Source: an uncultured Woeseiaceae bacterium (GTDB lineage Bacteria > Pseudomonadota > Gammaproteobacteria > Steroidobacterales > Woeseiaceae). From it: 51,872 nt of DNA. The notes below the pieces were generated by a model, which worked only from the letters and a program-made list of their open reading frames with translations, did not search any database and was not told where the DNA came from. This document shows positions 1 to 12,584 of this stretch, piece after piece (the stretch's first letter is position 1; each line of letters begins with the position of its first letter). A program made the position numbers and the translations under genes. Location of the stretch: the NCBI GenBank assembly GCA_905480215.1, contig CAJQPL010000078.1:1-51872 (forward strand). Reading direction: 5' to 3'.

Positions 1-1008
1 GGCGTCACGAAACACACGCCCGGCACCTATAAGATGAGCAAGTTCGCCGCTAGTGGTGAAAATATCCCACTGAACGGACCCGTAATTCACGTTTTTTCGA
101 GCGACGGCAAGAAATACACTGCAATCGCGAACGACAACGAAAACTTGAAACATGCATCTAAGGTGGGTGCAATTTGCGAAAAGCGATCACACGATGTGAA
201 ATCGGCATCGGTTAGCGTTGCAGGCACCTCACATGCAGCAAGTGGTACGGGCAAGCACAGCATGAAGTCGCACACAGAGTCGTTTTCATTTCCTTTTACG
301 ACGCCAGACATACCGAGAACACCCGTTGCTGCCTGTAATCACGAACTGGACAAACGCGTAGCGCAGAGTAATAAGTCCCGCAACTACTACCTCGACAGGG
401 GCTTTGTCGTTAAGTACGAAAACGCCTACGAAGCGAAGTTTACCGCGATGTGCAGTGGCGGCTTGTCGCAGGGAAAAATCATGTCGAAAACAATCCAGAC
501 GCCTGTATGGATTGCGTGTAAATCTACCTCCAACTCAGGCGGCAGTAGACCTAATAAGCCACCGGCAGAGCCAGTTGTTTTCCAGGCCGTGGAGATGCCA
601 CTCAAAGTAAGCGCGAAACTTGTTGCGGATAAACCGGGAAAGATCTACGCATCCAAGTGCCCTGCCGCGGTTAGATACACCGGCTCTATAAACGTTTCCA
701 GGCCCAACACGAAAGTCACCTACCAGATCGCCGGTAGCGATTGGGAATCTCCAAAGAGAACGAAAACTTTTACTAAGGCCGGTAGTAACGCCGTAACCGG
801 TTGGACGCAGACCTATCGAGTCAAAGAAGCCGATATTGGCCGCATTGCAAGTTCACCGTCGGCCGCCCAGAAAGCCCCGGATGCCAAGGGAACTGTGCGC
901 CTTTACGTTAGTTTTGATGGCGGCAAGACGCGTTCAAAAGCGATCGGCTATGAAGTCTATTGCAATGCCGACAAGCCGAAAACGATCACGATGAAAACGA
1001 GTAACTAA
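1..1008 (+). CDS. Hypothetical secreted-looking protein, 5' end outside the window
   Basis: The reading frame is open from the first base of the window, so the ATG at 34 is probably internal and the gene is cut at its 5' end. At least 335 codons remain. I recognise no family. The product is rich in Lys, Ser and Thr, very basic, and has six spaced cysteines, which fits a periplasmic or extracellular protein with disulfides; the signal peptide would lie outside the window. The last third (SFDGGKTRSKAIGYEVYC) has alternating polar and apolar residues like a beta domain. The stop lies one base from the metH stop on the other strand, so the two genes converge with no room for a terminator. Function unknown. 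Confidence 0.7.
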   Translation, partial: GVTKHTPGTYKMSKFAASGENIPLNGPVIHVFSSDGKKYTAIANDNENLKHASKVGAICEKRSHDVKSASVSVAGTSHAASGTGKHSMKSHTESFSFPFTTPDIPRTPVAACNHELDKRVAQSNKSRNYYLDRGFVVKYENAYEAKFTAMCSGGLSQGKIMSKTIQTPVWIACKSTSNSGGSRPNKPPAEPVVFQAVEMPLKVSAKLVADKPGKIYASKCPAAVRYTGSINVSRPNTKVTYQIAGSDWESPKRTKTFTKAGSNAVTGWTQTYRVKEADIGRIASSPSAAQKAPDAKGTVRLYVSFDGGKTRSKAIGYEVYCNADKPKTITMKTSN

Positions 1009-1009
1009 G

Positions 1010-4000
1010 TTACGCAGCGTTTGCTTCGTCAGGATCGTAGCCAAGATTCGGCGACAGCCATCGCTCCGCTTCCACAATACTCATTCCCTTTCGTTCGGCA
1101 TATGAGCGCAATTGATCGCGACCGATCTTGCCAACAGCGAAGTACTTTGAATCAGGATGAGCGAAGTAAAAACCGCTCACTGCTGCCGTTGGGAACATCG
1201 CGTAAGAGTCTGTCAATTGCAGCCCGATATTGTCCTTAACACCGAGTAATTCCCAAAGCGTGCCCTTCTCCGTGTGATCCGGGCAGGCTGGATAGCCGGG
1301 AGCGGGTCGAATGCCGCGGTATTGCTCAGTAATAAGTTCGTTGTTGCTGAGGCTCTCGTTGGGTTCATACCCCCAATATTCTTTTCGTACACGAGCGTGC
1401 ATGTATTCAGCTGACGCCTCCGCCAGTCTGTCGGCCAGTGCCTTCAGAATAATCGAGCTATAGTCATCGTGATCTTTCTCGAATCGCTCAACATGCTCAT
1501 CGATGCCGATGCCGGCTGTCACAGCGAATCCGCCAATGTAATCCGCAATTCCGGTTTCAGCAGGAGCAATGAAGTCTCCCAGGCACCCTTGTGCGTGGCC
1601 TGCGGCTTTCGAGCGTTGCTGGCGCAGATGACAGAAGCGGTGTGCTGTTTCTTTTCGTGTCTCATCCGAATACACAAGAATGTCGTCATGATCAACTGAG
1701 TTGGCCGGGAAGAACCCGATCACGGCCCGCGCACTTAACCATTTTTCCGCAATGATCTTCTCGAGCATCTCGGTGGCGTCGTTATACAGCGCCGTAGCCG
1801 CCTCACCGACTGTTGCGTCGCTCAGAATCTGCGGGAATTTGCCGTGGAATTCCCAGGCATTGAAGAACGGCATCCAATCAATATAGTCGCGAAGATCGTC
1901 GAGATTGATGTCTTCGAATACTCGCGTGCCGGTAAATTTTGGCTTTGGCGCATCGTAGCCTTGCCAGTCACAGACATGTTTCTGCGCACGCGCAGCGTTC
2001 AATGACAGCTGCGGTTTGAGTCGTTTTTTGTTCGCATGTTGATCACGTCGCCGTGCGTTGTCTTTACGAGTTTTGTCTACCAAAGCTGAGCGAGTGCCCG
2101 GTTCAATCAGCGCTTGCGCTACACCCACTGAACGCGACGCATCTTTGACGTAGATTACCGGTCCCTCATACTTCGGTTCGATCTTGACCGCAGTGTGCGC
2201 CGGTGATGTTGTCGCGCCACCAATCAACAGTGGCAAGTCATAGTCGAGTCGCTGCATTTCGCTGGCGACATACACCATTTCGTCCAGGGACGGCGTAATA
2301 AGCCCTGACAAACCAATGATGTTCGCGCCTTCGCGCTTCGCAGCTTCAAGAATCTTGTCGCAGGACACCATCACGCCAAGATCGACGACCTCGAAGTTGT
2401 TGCACTGTAGAACAACACCGACGATGTTCTTGCCGATGTCATGCACGTCACCCTTGACCGTTGCCATAACGATCTTACCATTGGAGCTCATGCCACCGTC
2501 TTTTCCTTCTTCAATGAAGGGCACCAGATGACCAACGGCCTTCTTCATAACGCGAGCGGATTTTACAACCTGTGGAAGGAACATTTTGCCGTCGCCGAAC
2601 AGATCGCCGACAACATTCATGCCCGACATAAGCGGTCCTTCAATAACATCCAGCGGCCTGTCCGTTGCCAGACGCGCCTCTTCTGTGTCGTCAATAACGT
2701 ATTCGTCAATGCCGTTTACCAAGGCGTGCTCAAGACGTTTGTCCACCGACAACTCACGCCACGACAAGTCGGCGACTTTCGCGGCAGTACCGCTTTTCTG
2801 GCCCACATATTTCTCGGCAACTGCCAACAGGTTCTCGGTGCCGTCGGCGTTGCGGTTGAGCACAACATCCTCAACAGCATCGCGCAGATCATCCGGCAGG
2901 TCAGCGTAAATCGCTAATTGGCCGGCATTGACGATGCCCATGTCCATACCCGCCTGAATCGCGTGGTACAGGAAAACTGAATGGATTGCCTCACGAACAA
3001 CATTGTTGCCGCGAAACGAAAACGAGACGTTGCTGACGCCACCGCTAACCATCACGTGCGGCAGTGCCGCCTTTATCTCACGCGTCGCCTCGATGAAGTC
3101 AAGGCCGTAGCTGGCGTGCTCTTCGATGCCAGTTGCTATAGCAAAAATATTAGGATCGAAAATTATATCCGCAGGGTCAAATCCAACCTTCTCGGTCAGT
3201 ATTTCGTAAGAGCGTTTGCAGATACTCAGCTTGCGCTCGGCTGTATCGGCCTGACCAGACTCATCAAACGCCATAACTATCACGGCGGCGCCGTAATCCC
3301 GAACCAGTTGAGCTTGCTCGACGAATGATTCTTCGCCTTCCTTAAGACTAATCGAGTTTACGACTGCTTTACCTTGCACGCATTTCAATCCGGCTTCGAT
3401 TACGCTCCATTTCGAGGAGTCGATCATGATCGGCAGTCGAGAAATATCGGGCTCGGACGCGATCAACTTGAGAAAGGTATCCATCGCCTTTTCGGAGTCG
3501 AGCATGCCCTCGTCCATATTGACGTCGATGATCTGCGCGCCGTTTTCAACTTGCTGCCGGGCTACCGCCACTGCGGCTGTGTAATCATCCGCCTCGATCA
3601 AGCGCCTGAAGACTGCTGATCCGGTCACGTTGCATCGCTCGCCAACGTTTGCGAACAAGTCGTCTGGGCCAATATTGAACGGCTCCAGCCCTGACAGACG
3701 ACAACGAATCGGGATTTCCGGAACGACGCGAGGCGCGACTCCGTCGACTGCAGTTTTGAGCGCACGAATGTGATCCGGTCGAGTACCGCAGCAACCACCA
3801 ATCACGTTTACCAGACCGCTATTGGCAAACTCGCCAACTACAGCGGCCATTTCTTCGGGCGTTTCGTCGTACTCACCAAATTCGTTCGGTAAACCGGCGT
3901 TCGGGTGTGCACTCACACGTGTGTCAGCAACCCTGGAAAGCTCAGCGACATACTGTCGCAATTCCGACGCACCTAATGCGCAATTCAAGCCGATCATGAA

Positions 4001-4723
4001 CGGATTGATATGACGTATCGAGTTCCAGAATGCTTCTGTCGTTTGTCCAGATAGGGTTCGGCCGGATGCATCAGTAATGGTGCCAGAAATCATGACAGGC
4101 AGTTCAATACCTGCCGCACGGAACGCCCGCTTGGTGCCAACGATGGCGGCCTTCGCGTTCAAGGTATCGAAGATGGTTTCGATCATCAGGAAATCGACCC
4201 CGCCTTCTATCAAGGCGATCGCGGAAACCTCATAGGTATCTGCAAGCTGATCGAAACTGATGTTGCGAAAGCCGGGATCATTTACGTCAGGTGATATAGA
4301 CGCCGTACGATTCGTCGGCCCCAGTACTCCGGCGACATAGCAGACATTACCGCTCTTTTCCGCGTGCCGGTCCGCGCAGTCGCGCGCGAGACGCGCCGCG
4401 GTGATGTTGAGCTCAACGACCAGCTCCTCCATGCCGTAGTCGGCCATAGACGGGGCATTGGAATTAAAAGTATTGGTCTCAATGATGTCGGCGCCGGCAT
4501 CGAGGAAACTGTTGTGAATGTCGCGAATAATCTCCGGCTGGGTAATAGACAATAAATCGTTATTCCCTTTGAGGTCTCGCCGAGAATCGGCAAAACGTTC
4601 ACCACGATAATCTTCTTCTGTCAGGCCAAAACCCTGAATCATTGTTCCCATTGCACCATCAAGCACAACGATGCGCTCATCGAGCGCTCGCATAAGGGAT
4701 TGTATTCGTTCGTCACGTTGCAT
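1010..4723 (-). CDS. metH: Cobalamin-dependent methionine synthase
   Basis: MetH transfers the methyl group of 5-methyltetrahydrofolate to homocysteine via methylcobalamin, giving methionine and tetrahydrofolate in the cytoplasm. At 1237 residues it is full length (the E. coli enzyme is about 1227). Domains in order: homocysteine-binding barrel about 1-330 with zinc ligands Cys248 (GLNCALG) and Cys311-Cys312 (GGCCGT); pterin-binding barrel about 350-640; cobalamin domain with the DxHxxG motif, His761 being the lower axial cobalt ligand (GDVHDIG); and a C-terminal S-adenosylmethionine-binding reactivation domain ([12 protein letters not shown]). It starts 9 bases after metF and is the last gene of the regulator-metF-metH operon, so it is probably under the same control. 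Confidence 0.97.
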   Translation of the reverse strand: MQRDERIQSLMRALDERIVVLDGAMGTMIQGFGLTEEDYRGERFADSRRDLKGNNDLLSITQPEIIRDIHNSFLDAGADIIETNTFNSNAPSMADYGMEELVVELNITAARLARDCADRHAEKSGNVCYVAGVLGPTNRTASISPDVNDPGFRNISFDQLADTYEVSAIALIEGGVDFLMIETIFDTLNAKAAIVGTKRAFRAAGIELPVMISGTITDASGRTLSGQTTEAFWNSIRHINPFMIGLNCALGASELRQYVAELSRVADTRVSAHPNAGLPNEFGEYDETPEEMAAVVGEFANSGLVNVIGGCCGTRPDHIRALKTAVDGVAPRVVPEIPIRCRLSGLEPFNIGPDDLFANVGERCNVTGSAVFRRLIEADDYTAAVAVARQQVENGAQIIDVNMDEGMLDSEKAMDTFLKLIASEPDISRLPIMIDSSKWSVIEAGLKCVQGKAVVNSISLKEGEESFVEQAQLVRDYGAAVIVMAFDESGQADTAERKLSICKRSYEILTEKVGFDPADIIFDPNIFAIATGIEEHASYGLDFIEATREIKAALPHVMVSGGVSNVSFSFRGNNVVREAIHSVFLYHAIQAGMDMGIVNAGQLAIYADLPDDLRDAVEDVVLNRNADGTENLLAVAEKYVGQKSGTAAKVADLSWRELSVDKRLEHALVNGIDEYVIDDTEEARLATDRPLDVIEGPLMSGMNVVGDLFGDGKMFLPQVVKSARVMKKAVGHLVPFIEEGKDGGMSSNGKIVMATVKGDVHDIGKNIVGVVLQCNNFEVVDLGVMVSCDKILEAAKREGANIIGLSGLITPSLDEMVYVASEMQRLDYDLPLLIGGATTSPAHTAVKIEPKYEGPVIYVKDASRSVGVAQALIEPGTRSALVDKTRKDNARRRDQHANKKRLKPQLSLNAARAQKHVCDWQGYDAPKPKFTGTRVFEDINLDDLRDYIDWMPFFNAWEFHGKFPQILSDATVGEAATALYNDATEMLEKIIAEKWLSARAVIGFFPANSVDHDDILVYSDETRKETAHRFCHLRQQRSKAAGHAQGCLGDFIAPAETGIADYIGGFAVTAGIGIDEHVERFEKDHDDYSSIILKALADRLAEASAEYMHARVRKEYWGYEPNESLSNNELITEQYRGIRPAPGYPACPDHTEKGTLWELLGVKDNIGLQLTDSYAMFPTAAVSGFYFAHPDSKYFAVGKIGRDQLRSYAERKGMSIVEAERWLSPNLGYDPDEANAA

Positions 4724-4732
4724 TATTTTGCC

Positions 4733-6500
<1,768 letters not shown>

Positions 6501-6505
6501 ATAAG

Positions 6506-6527
6506 TATATAAGGATTCTTTTATATA
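6506..6527. promoter_or_regulatory. Palindromic operator candidate upstream of the SahR-like gene
   Basis: A 7-base perfect inverted repeat (TATATAA at 6506-6512, TTATATA at 6521-6527) surrounds an 8-base centre. It lies 5 bases before the start codon and just downstream of the -10 element at 6539-6544, where a bound repressor would block transcription. It may serve autoregulation of the regulator-metF-metH operon. An AT-rich palindrome of this size could still be chance. Confidence 0.5.
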
Positions 6528-6538
6528 TTAGGGCGAAT

Positions 6539-6566
6539 AGTATACACAGGCTGGAGCGGTTGCCAA
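6539..6566 (-). promoter_or_regulatory. Sigma-70 promoter of the regulator-metF-metH operon
   Basis: Reading leftward, TTGGCA (6566-6561) and TATACT (6544-6539) are separated by 16 bases; each matches the consensus at five of six positions. The predicted transcription start near 6532 leaves a leader of about 30 bases that contains the palindrome at 6506-6527. Confidence 0.6.
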
Positions 6567-6627
6567 GGGAGTGGTTACTTAATGCAGAACATAAGGGCGA
6601 TATCGAAAATCAGCGATATGGCGCGGG

Positions 6628-6695
6628 GACGGTGTTGTTAGCCCAATGACGGCTTCACAGGGGACAGGCGCCGTCATCGGGCTAACAACACCGTC
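6628..6695. repeat. Long hairpin A of an inverted pair
   Basis: Arms 6628-6653 and 6670-6695 are complementary at 25 of 26 positions around a 16-base loop (6654-6669). The loop with one flanking base reads TTCACAGGGGACAGGCG. Hairpin B (6743-6816) is the same kind of element in the opposite direction: over 56 aligned bases the loop core is conserved while the stems differ but stay self-complementary. There is no T-tract, so it is not a standard intrinsic terminator. An 81-codon open frame across this stretch (6579-6824, minus strand) is a by-product of the palindromes. Confidence 0.85.
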
Positions 6696-6742
6696 TCGTA
6701 CCTTTGCTATGAAATTCAGACGGTTACGTAAGTTCAGCTGGA

Positions 6743-6816
6743 GGAGTGGCTGTTGGATAGCCGATCCTGTCGCCTGCCCCCTGTGAAGACATGATCGGCT
6801 ATCCAACGGCCGCTCT
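6743..6816. repeat. Long hairpin B of an inverted pair
   Basis: Arms 6743-6766 and 6793-6816 pair over about 24 bases with a few G-U pairs, 19 of them (6748-6766 with 6793-6811) nearly perfect. The loop (6767-6792) contains CGCCTGCCCCCTGTGAA at 6771-6787, the reverse complement of the hairpin A loop with one mismatch. The element lies 11 bases beyond the gatB stop and may protect or end that transcript. Confidence 0.85.
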
Positions 6817-6826
6817 GGCAACAATG

Positions 6827-8269
6827 CTAAGCCTTTAACAAATCCTTGAGAACCTGATTTACCTGTCCAGGATTAGCCTGACCCCTGGTTTCCTGCATCA
6901 CCTTGCCGACGAAAAAGCCAATCAGCTTGTCTTTGCCAGCCCGGTACTCAGCCACCTGAGAAGGATTCTCGTCGATGACCTTTTGCACAACCGCCTCGAT
7001 CGCAGAGTTGTCTGTAATCTGTTTGAGACCTTGCGATTCGATGACTTCGTCGGCACTACCCTTGCCGTTCCACATTGCTTCGAAGACTTGTTTCGCGATT
7101 TTGCCGGAAATCGTGTTGTCGTGAATCCGGTTGACCAGGCCAGCAAGATCAGTGGCTGAGATGTTGCTATCGCCGATATCTTTGTTGTCCTTATTGAGCG
7201 CGCCGGACAATTCGCCAATGACCCAGTTCGCGGCGATTTGTGGTTTCGCATCCGTTGCCTCAACAAGCGTTTCGAAATAATCGGCCAGAGCACGACTTGC
7301 AGTCAGTATTGTCGCGTCGTCGGCTCGCAACTCGTATGCAGAAACAAATCGCTGCTCTTTCGCTGCCGGCAGTTCCGGCAAAGCCGCGCGTGCCGCTGCA
7401 ATGAACTCGTCGCTAATCTCGACCGGCAACAAATCCGGGTCCGGGAAGTAGCGATAGTCGTTGGCTTCTTCCTTCGAGCGCATCGAACGTGTTTCGTGCT
7501 TGTCTGAATCGTAGAGGCGAGTTTCTTGCGCTACTGTGCCACCGTCTTCGATTAAATCGATTTGCCGTTCAACTTCCAGGTTGATCGCTTTTTCAATAAA
7601 GCGAAACGAGTTCAGGTTTTTTAGCTCAGCTCGTGTACCAAGCTCTTTCTGCCCCATTGGTCGGACAGAAACATTAGCATCACAGCGAAACGAGCCTTCC
7701 TGCATGTTGCCGTCTGAGATTCCCAGATAACGCACGATCGTGTGAATTTTTCGTAAGTAGGCAACCGCCTCTTTCGCGGATCGCAAATCGGGCTCAGAAA
7801 CAATTTCCAGCAGCGGCGTTCCAGCACGATTCAAATCAATGCCCGACGATGCATCAAGTCCCTCATGAATTGACTTGCCAGCATCCTCTTCCAGATGCGC
7901 GCGCGTGATGCCAATTCGTTTTTCGTTGCCATCCGCGTCAGTAATGAACATTTCGCCGTGCTCGACGATCGGCAATTCCATTTGACTGATCTGATAGCCC
8001 TTCGGCAAATCCGGATAAAAGTAGTTCTTGCGAGCAAACACAGAACGACGCGCAACGGTCGCGTTGACGGCGAGCCCAAACATCGTGGCCATTCGCACCA
8101 CCTCTTTGTTCAGGACTGGCAAAACACCCGGGTAGCCAAGGTCAACCAAGCAAGCCTGCGTATTTGGTTCGGATCCATAAGCCGTTGATGCACCAGAGAA
8201 TATCTTACTTTTCGTCGCCAACTGCGTGTGGATCTCAAGGCCGATTACGACTTCCCAGCCGGCACTCAT
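6827..8269 (-). CDS. gatB: Asp-tRNA(Asn)/Glu-tRNA(Gln) amidotransferase subunit B
   Basis: GatB binds the misacylated tRNA and carries the kinase site that activates the Glu or Asp side chain before ammonia transfer from GatA. The protein begins [17 protein letters not shown], the standard GatB start, and ends in the YqeY-like tail domain (residues about 330-480), for 480 residues. I prefer the ATG at 8269 to an upstream in-frame ATG at 8287, because it forms an ATGA overlap with the gatA stop and has GAGGA at a good distance. It is the third gene of gatC-gatA-gatB. Confidence 0.96.
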   Translation of the reverse strand: MSAGWEVVIGLEIHTQLATKSKIFSGASTAYGSEPNTQACLVDLGYPGVLPVLNKEVVRMATMFGLAVNATVARRSVFARKNYFYPDLPKGYQISQMELPIVEHGEMFITDADGNEKRIGITRAHLEEDAGKSIHEGLDASSGIDLNRAGTPLLEIVSEPDLRSAKEAVAYLRKIHTIVRYLGISDGNMQEGSFRCDANVSVRPMGQKELGTRAELKNLNSFRFIEKAINLEVERQIDLIEDGGTVAQETRLYDSDKHETRSMRSKEEANDYRYFPDPDLLPVEISDEFIAAARAALPELPAAKEQRFVSAYELRADDATILTASRALADYFETLVEATDAKPQIAANWVIGELSGALNKDNKDIGDSNISATDLAGLVNRIHDNTISGKIAKQVFEAMWNGKGSADEVIESQGLKQITDNSAIEAVVQKVIDENPSQVAEYRAGKDKLIGFFVGKVMQETRGQANPGQVNQVLKDLLKA

Positions 8270-9729
8270 TGGAAATCCTCCGGGCACGCCTGGTGAAATT
8301 CAGTCTGTTGCTGATACTGGTGCGCACACTGTAACAAGGTGGCCTCAGAAAAATGCGAACCGACCAGGTGCAATCCGACCGGTAAATCCTTGACGAAACC
8401 GCAGGGCACCGACATCGCTGGCAACCCGGCCAGGTTGGCGCCTATCGTGTAGACGTCATTGAGATACATCGTGATGGGGTCATTGAACTTATCTCCCAAT
8501 TTAAATGCCGGCGCTGGCGTTGTCGGACCCGCGATAACATCGACATCAGCAAACGCTCGCTTAAAATCGTCCGCGATAAGTTGTCGAACTTGTTGCGCCT
8601 TCAGGTAGTAGGCGTCGTAATAACCTGCAGAGAGTACGTAGGCACCGGTCAGAATGCGTCGTTTAACCTCGTCGCCGAAGCCTTCGCCGCGACTACGGCA
8701 ATAGAGATCCAGCAAGTCCTCTGCATTCTCTGCACGATGGCCGAATCGCACACCGTCAAATCGTGACAGGTTTGATGAACACTCGGCAGGTGCTACGACG
8801 TAATAAGCAGGTACTGATAAATCAAGGTTCGGCAGATCAACTTCAACCGTTGTAGCACCCAGCGACTCAAGCATAGCGATCGCATCTTTGACCCGCGCAC
8901 CGGTTTCCGCTTCGAGACCTACGTCAAAATGCTGTCGAACGATGCCGACACGAAGCCCTTTGATCGATTTCCCGATCGCCGCTGTGTAATCCGGCACAGG
9001 CTGATCAATAGACGTCGAATCACGCTCGTCAAAACCCGCCATTACACCGAGCATGCACGCCGCATCTTCGGCCGAGCGAGTAATAACGCCCGCCTGATCC
9101 AGACTGGAGGCGAACGCGATCATGCCGTAGCGCGAAACTCGACCATAGGTGGGCTTGATGCCCACTGTTCCGGTTAGCGCTGCGGGTTGGCGAATCGAGC
9201 CGCCCGTGTCAGTACCGGTCGCAGCGGGCGCAAACCGGGCCGCAACTGCCGCAGATGAACCACCGGATGAACCTCCCGGTGAACATTCGAGATCCCATGG
9301 GTTTTTCACCGCTCCGTAGAAACTGGTCTCGTTGGATGAGCCCATGGCGAACTCATCCATGTTCGCCTTGCCCAGGACGACGGCGCCCGCTTGCTGAAGT
9401 TTTGCGACGACAGTTGCGTCATAGGGCGAGATGAAATTGTCGAGCATTTTCGAGCCACAACTGGTTTTTACACCGCGCGTGCAAAAAATATCTTTGTGAA
9501 TAATGGGCAGCCCATTGAGCACACCGGCGCTGCCGCCAGCACGCGCTGCGTCGGCACGAACCGCGGCTGCAAGTGCCTCGTCTGCGGTAATCGTTATGAA
9601 CGCGTTGAGCTTGTCATTGTGCGCAGAAATTCGCTGCAGCAAGGCTTCAGTCAACTGAAGTGAAGTGAAATCACCATTCTCAAGGCCTCTCGACAATTCC
9701 GCCAAGGTCTGTGTGTGAAAGTCTGTCAT
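8266..9729 (-). CDS. gatA: Asp-tRNA(Asn)/Glu-tRNA(Gln) amidotransferase subunit A
   Basis: GatA is the amidase-signature subunit that releases ammonia from glutamine for the GatB site. The Ser-cisSer-Lys triad is in place: Lys79 (PIIHKD), Ser154 in the [11 protein letters not shown] loop and Ser178 in [13 protein letters not shown]. The 487-residue length is normal. Its ATG overlaps the gatC stop as ATGA, and its stop overlaps the gatB start the same way, so the three subunits are probably translationally coupled. Confidence 0.97.
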   Translation of the reverse strand: MTDFHTQTLAELSRGLENGDFTSLQLTEALLQRISAHNDKLNAFITITADEALAAAVRADAARAGGSAGVLNGLPIIHKDIFCTRGVKTSCGSKMLDNFISPYDATVVAKLQQAGAVVLGKANMDEFAMGSSNETSFYGAVKNPWDLECSPGGSSGGSSAAVAARFAPAATGTDTGGSIRQPAALTGTVGIKPTYGRVSRYGMIAFASSLDQAGVITRSAEDAACMLGVMAGFDERDSTSIDQPVPDYTAAIGKSIKGLRVGIVRQHFDVGLEAETGARVKDAIAMLESLGATTVEVDLPNLDLSVPAYYVVAPAECSSNLSRFDGVRFGHRAENAEDLLDLYCRSRGEGFGDEVKRRILTGAYVLSAGYYDAYYLKAQQVRQLIADDFKRAFADVDVIAGPTTPAPAFKLGDKFNDPITMYLNDVYTIGANLAGLPAMSVPCGFVKDLPVGLHLVGSHFSEATLLQCAHQYQQQTEFHQACPEDFQ

Positions 9730-10013
9730 TCGATTACTTTTGGCACCAGGTACAGGCCATCGCTCACGGCCGGTGCATTTTCCTGGAATCGATCGCGCTC
9801 GTTGATGTCAGTAACGGCATCCGGACGCAGCCTTTGAGCCGCATCGAGGGGGTGCGCCATCGGCACTACCCCGTCTGTATCGGCCGACGACAATTGGTCC
9901 ACAAATTCGACGATTTTGGACAGCTTTTTGACATTTTCAGCGTACTCTTCATCGCTGAGTTTCAGCCTCGCGAGCATCGCAATGTGTTGGACCTGATCTT
10001 TGTCGAGTGACAC
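9726..10013 (-). CDS. gatC: Asp-tRNA(Asn)/Glu-tRNA(Gln) amidotransferase subunit C
   Basis: GatC is the small subunit that wraps around GatA and GatB and stabilises the complex. From the GTG at 10013 the product is 95 residues and starts [17 protein letters not shown], the usual GatC beginning. A GTG at 10076 would add 21 residues unlike the family and would lie about at the predicted transcription start, so I reject it. First gene of the operon; divergent from mreB. Confidence 0.93.
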   Translation of the reverse strand: MSLDKDQVQHIAMLARLKLSDEEYAENVKKLSKIVEFVDQLSSADTDGVVPMAHPLDAAQRLRPDAVTDINERDRFQENAPAVSDGLYLVPKVIE

Positions 10014-10067
10014 GGGATTTTTCCGGAGTTGATTGATGGTCAGACGAGCCGCTTTTGCGGGGTCGCA

Positions 10068-10096
10068 ATAATACACGGCGCCTTGTGGAATGTCGT
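10068..10096 (-). promoter_or_regulatory. Probable gatCAB promoter
   Basis: Reading leftward, ACGACA (10096-10091) and TATTAT (10073-10068) are spaced by 17 bases. The start would fall near 10061, upstream of the GTG at 10013. It overlaps the mreB promoter candidate on the other strand, so the two could compete. Weak -35; moderate support only. Confidence 0.35.
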
Positions 10097-10111
10097 GGGC
10101 ATTGTTAGATT
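10083..10111 (+). promoter_or_regulatory. Probable mreB promoter
   Basis: TTGTGG (10083-10088), a 17-base spacer, then TAGATT (10106-10111) preceded by TGT, giving an extended -10. The predicted start near 10118 leaves a leader of about 29 bases to the mreB ATG. The -35 match is poor. Confidence 0.35.
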
Positions 10112-10131
10112 ACGCCGTTAATACTGAATAG

Positions 10132-11190
<1,059 letters not shown>

Positions 11191-11229
11191 TTCAGGTCCG
11201 GGTCGCCTGACGGCAGGCAATAGATCTCG

Positions 11230-12099
11230 ATGGTCGCATCCCGGGAAAGTACTAATAACCCAGGCCGTATCCCGGCACTGGGTTTTCGAGTCCTCGGATT
11301 GGTATTTATCAGCATTTTGCTGATGTATTTCGATAATCGCGACAATCACCTCGACACCGTACGCAAAAGCATTGGTGCCGCCGTCTATCCGATACTCGTT
11401 GTAGTTGATGCGCCGGTTCGGCTCTGGAACTGGCTCGGCAATTCGACCACTTCACGCGCCAACCTTGAGATGGAACTCAGTCGACTCAAGTCGGAACGCC
11501 TGCTAACCAACGCACGCCTGCAAAAACTCAATGCACTTGAAGCGGAAAACACAAGATTGCGCTCCATGCTCGACGCACGGAGTCGGGTGCGTGATCAGGT
11601 GCGTGTTGCGGAGATCATGTCGGTCGACGCAAATCCATTTGATCATAGTCTGGTCATCGATATTGGCACTCAGGACGGTGTCTTCGACGGACAAGCACTG
11701 GTCGGAGCTGACGGCGTCGTTGGACAAGTTATCAAAGCAGGACTGATCACCTCTCAGGCGATGTTAATCAGTGATACTGATCACGCCTTACCGGTAGAAG
11801 TGAATCGCAACGGACTTAGAACAATTGTTGTCGGAACCGGCAGCATCGATAGTCTCGAGCTGCCATTCATCGTTAACAATGCCGACATACGCGTCGGCGA
11901 CTTGCTGGTCACATCCGGCCTCGGTGGTGCATTTCCGCCCGGTTATCCTGTTGCGACAGTCAAAACAGTCACTCGTATTCCGCACGAACCGTATGCCGAT
12001 GTCACCGCGAAACCTGCCGCGCCACTGGGTCAGGTACGCGAAGTCATGTTGATCTTTTCATCCGCTGTAGCGGTACCGGAGGTCACTGTGGATGAGTAG
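11230..12099 (+). CDS. mreC: Rod shape-determining protein MreC
   Basis: MreC is a bitopic inner-membrane protein whose periplasmic part activates PBP2. A transmembrane helix covers about residues 18-34, a coiled coil follows (about 73-112, rich in Leu, Glu and Arg), and then the double beta-barrel core ending in the typical GxVREV segment (LGQVREVMLIF). At 289 residues it is shorter than E. coli MreC (about 367) because it lacks a long C-terminal tail, as is common in other bacteria. Its last 8 bases overlap mreD. Confidence 0.95.
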   Translation: MVASRESTNNPGRIPALGFRVLGLVFISILLMYFDNRDNHLDTVRKSIGAAVYPILVVVDAPVRLWNWLGNSTTSRANLEMELSRLKSERLLTNARLQKLNALEAENTRLRSMLDARSRVRDQVRVAEIMSVDANPFDHSLVIDIGTQDGVFDGQALVGADGVVGQVIKAGLITSQAMLISDTDHALPVEVNRNGLRTIVVGTGSIDSLELPFIVNNADIRVGDLLVTSGLGGAFPPGYPVATVKTVTRIPHEPYADVTAKPAAPLGQVREVMLIFSSAVAVPEVTVDE

Positions 12100-12583
12100 A
12101 GATAGTAACTCACGCCGTTGGCCGGTAATCGTATCGCTCATCATCGGACTGATGCTGACACTGATGCCGCTGCCCACCGTTATAGATGCTTTTCGCCCTG
12201 ATTGGTTCGCATTGTTGGTTATCTTTTGGGCAATGAAATTGCCGCGAACCTGGAGCGTTGGCACTGCGTGGATTCTCGGCATAATTCTCGACGTCTCGCA
12301 GGGAACCTTGCTGGGGCAGCATGCGTTGGCACTATGTGTTGTCGCATTTGCGACGGTTCGCTTTCATCTGTTGATGCGCGTATTTCCATTGCCCCAATTG
12401 ACAGCGACGGTGTTTGCGATTCTCACCTTGTATCAGTTCCTGTTGTTCTGGGTTAACGGCGTTGCTGCTATCGATGCGCCGGCGATCACTTATTGGGGTC
12501 CGGTGCTTTCGGGCACAATTCTTTGGCCGCTCGTGATGGTGTTCTTATCCGGCGTTCGCTACGGGACTCGGGCGGGAAACTGA
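12092..12583 (+). CDS. mreD: Rod shape-determining membrane protein MreD
   Basis: A 163-residue, very hydrophobic protein with about five predicted membrane helices; length and position fit MreD (E. coli about 162), the integral membrane partner of MreC in the elongasome. The start overlaps the end of mreC by 8 bases and the stop is followed after one base by mrdA, so it is co-translated with its neighbours. The sequence is poorly conserved, as usual for the family, so the call rests on topology and context. Confidence 0.92.
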   Translation: MSRDSNSRRWPVIVSLIIGLMLTLMPLPTVIDAFRPDWFALLVIFWAMKLPRTWSVGTAWILGIILDVSQGTLLGQHALALCVVAFATVRFHLLMRVFPLPQLTATVFAILTLYQFLLFWVNGVAAIDAPAITYWGPVLSGTILWPLVMVFLSGVRYGTRAGN

Positions 12584-12584
12584 C

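Noticed and set aside
6579-6824. 81-codon open frame on the minus strand between the regulator and gatB
   Set aside because: It runs through both hairpins; the palindromes explain the open frame, and the peptide has no family features.
10014-10076. Longer gatC from the GTG at 10076
   Set aside because: The extra 21 residues do not fit GatC, and the promoter candidate overlaps this GTG.
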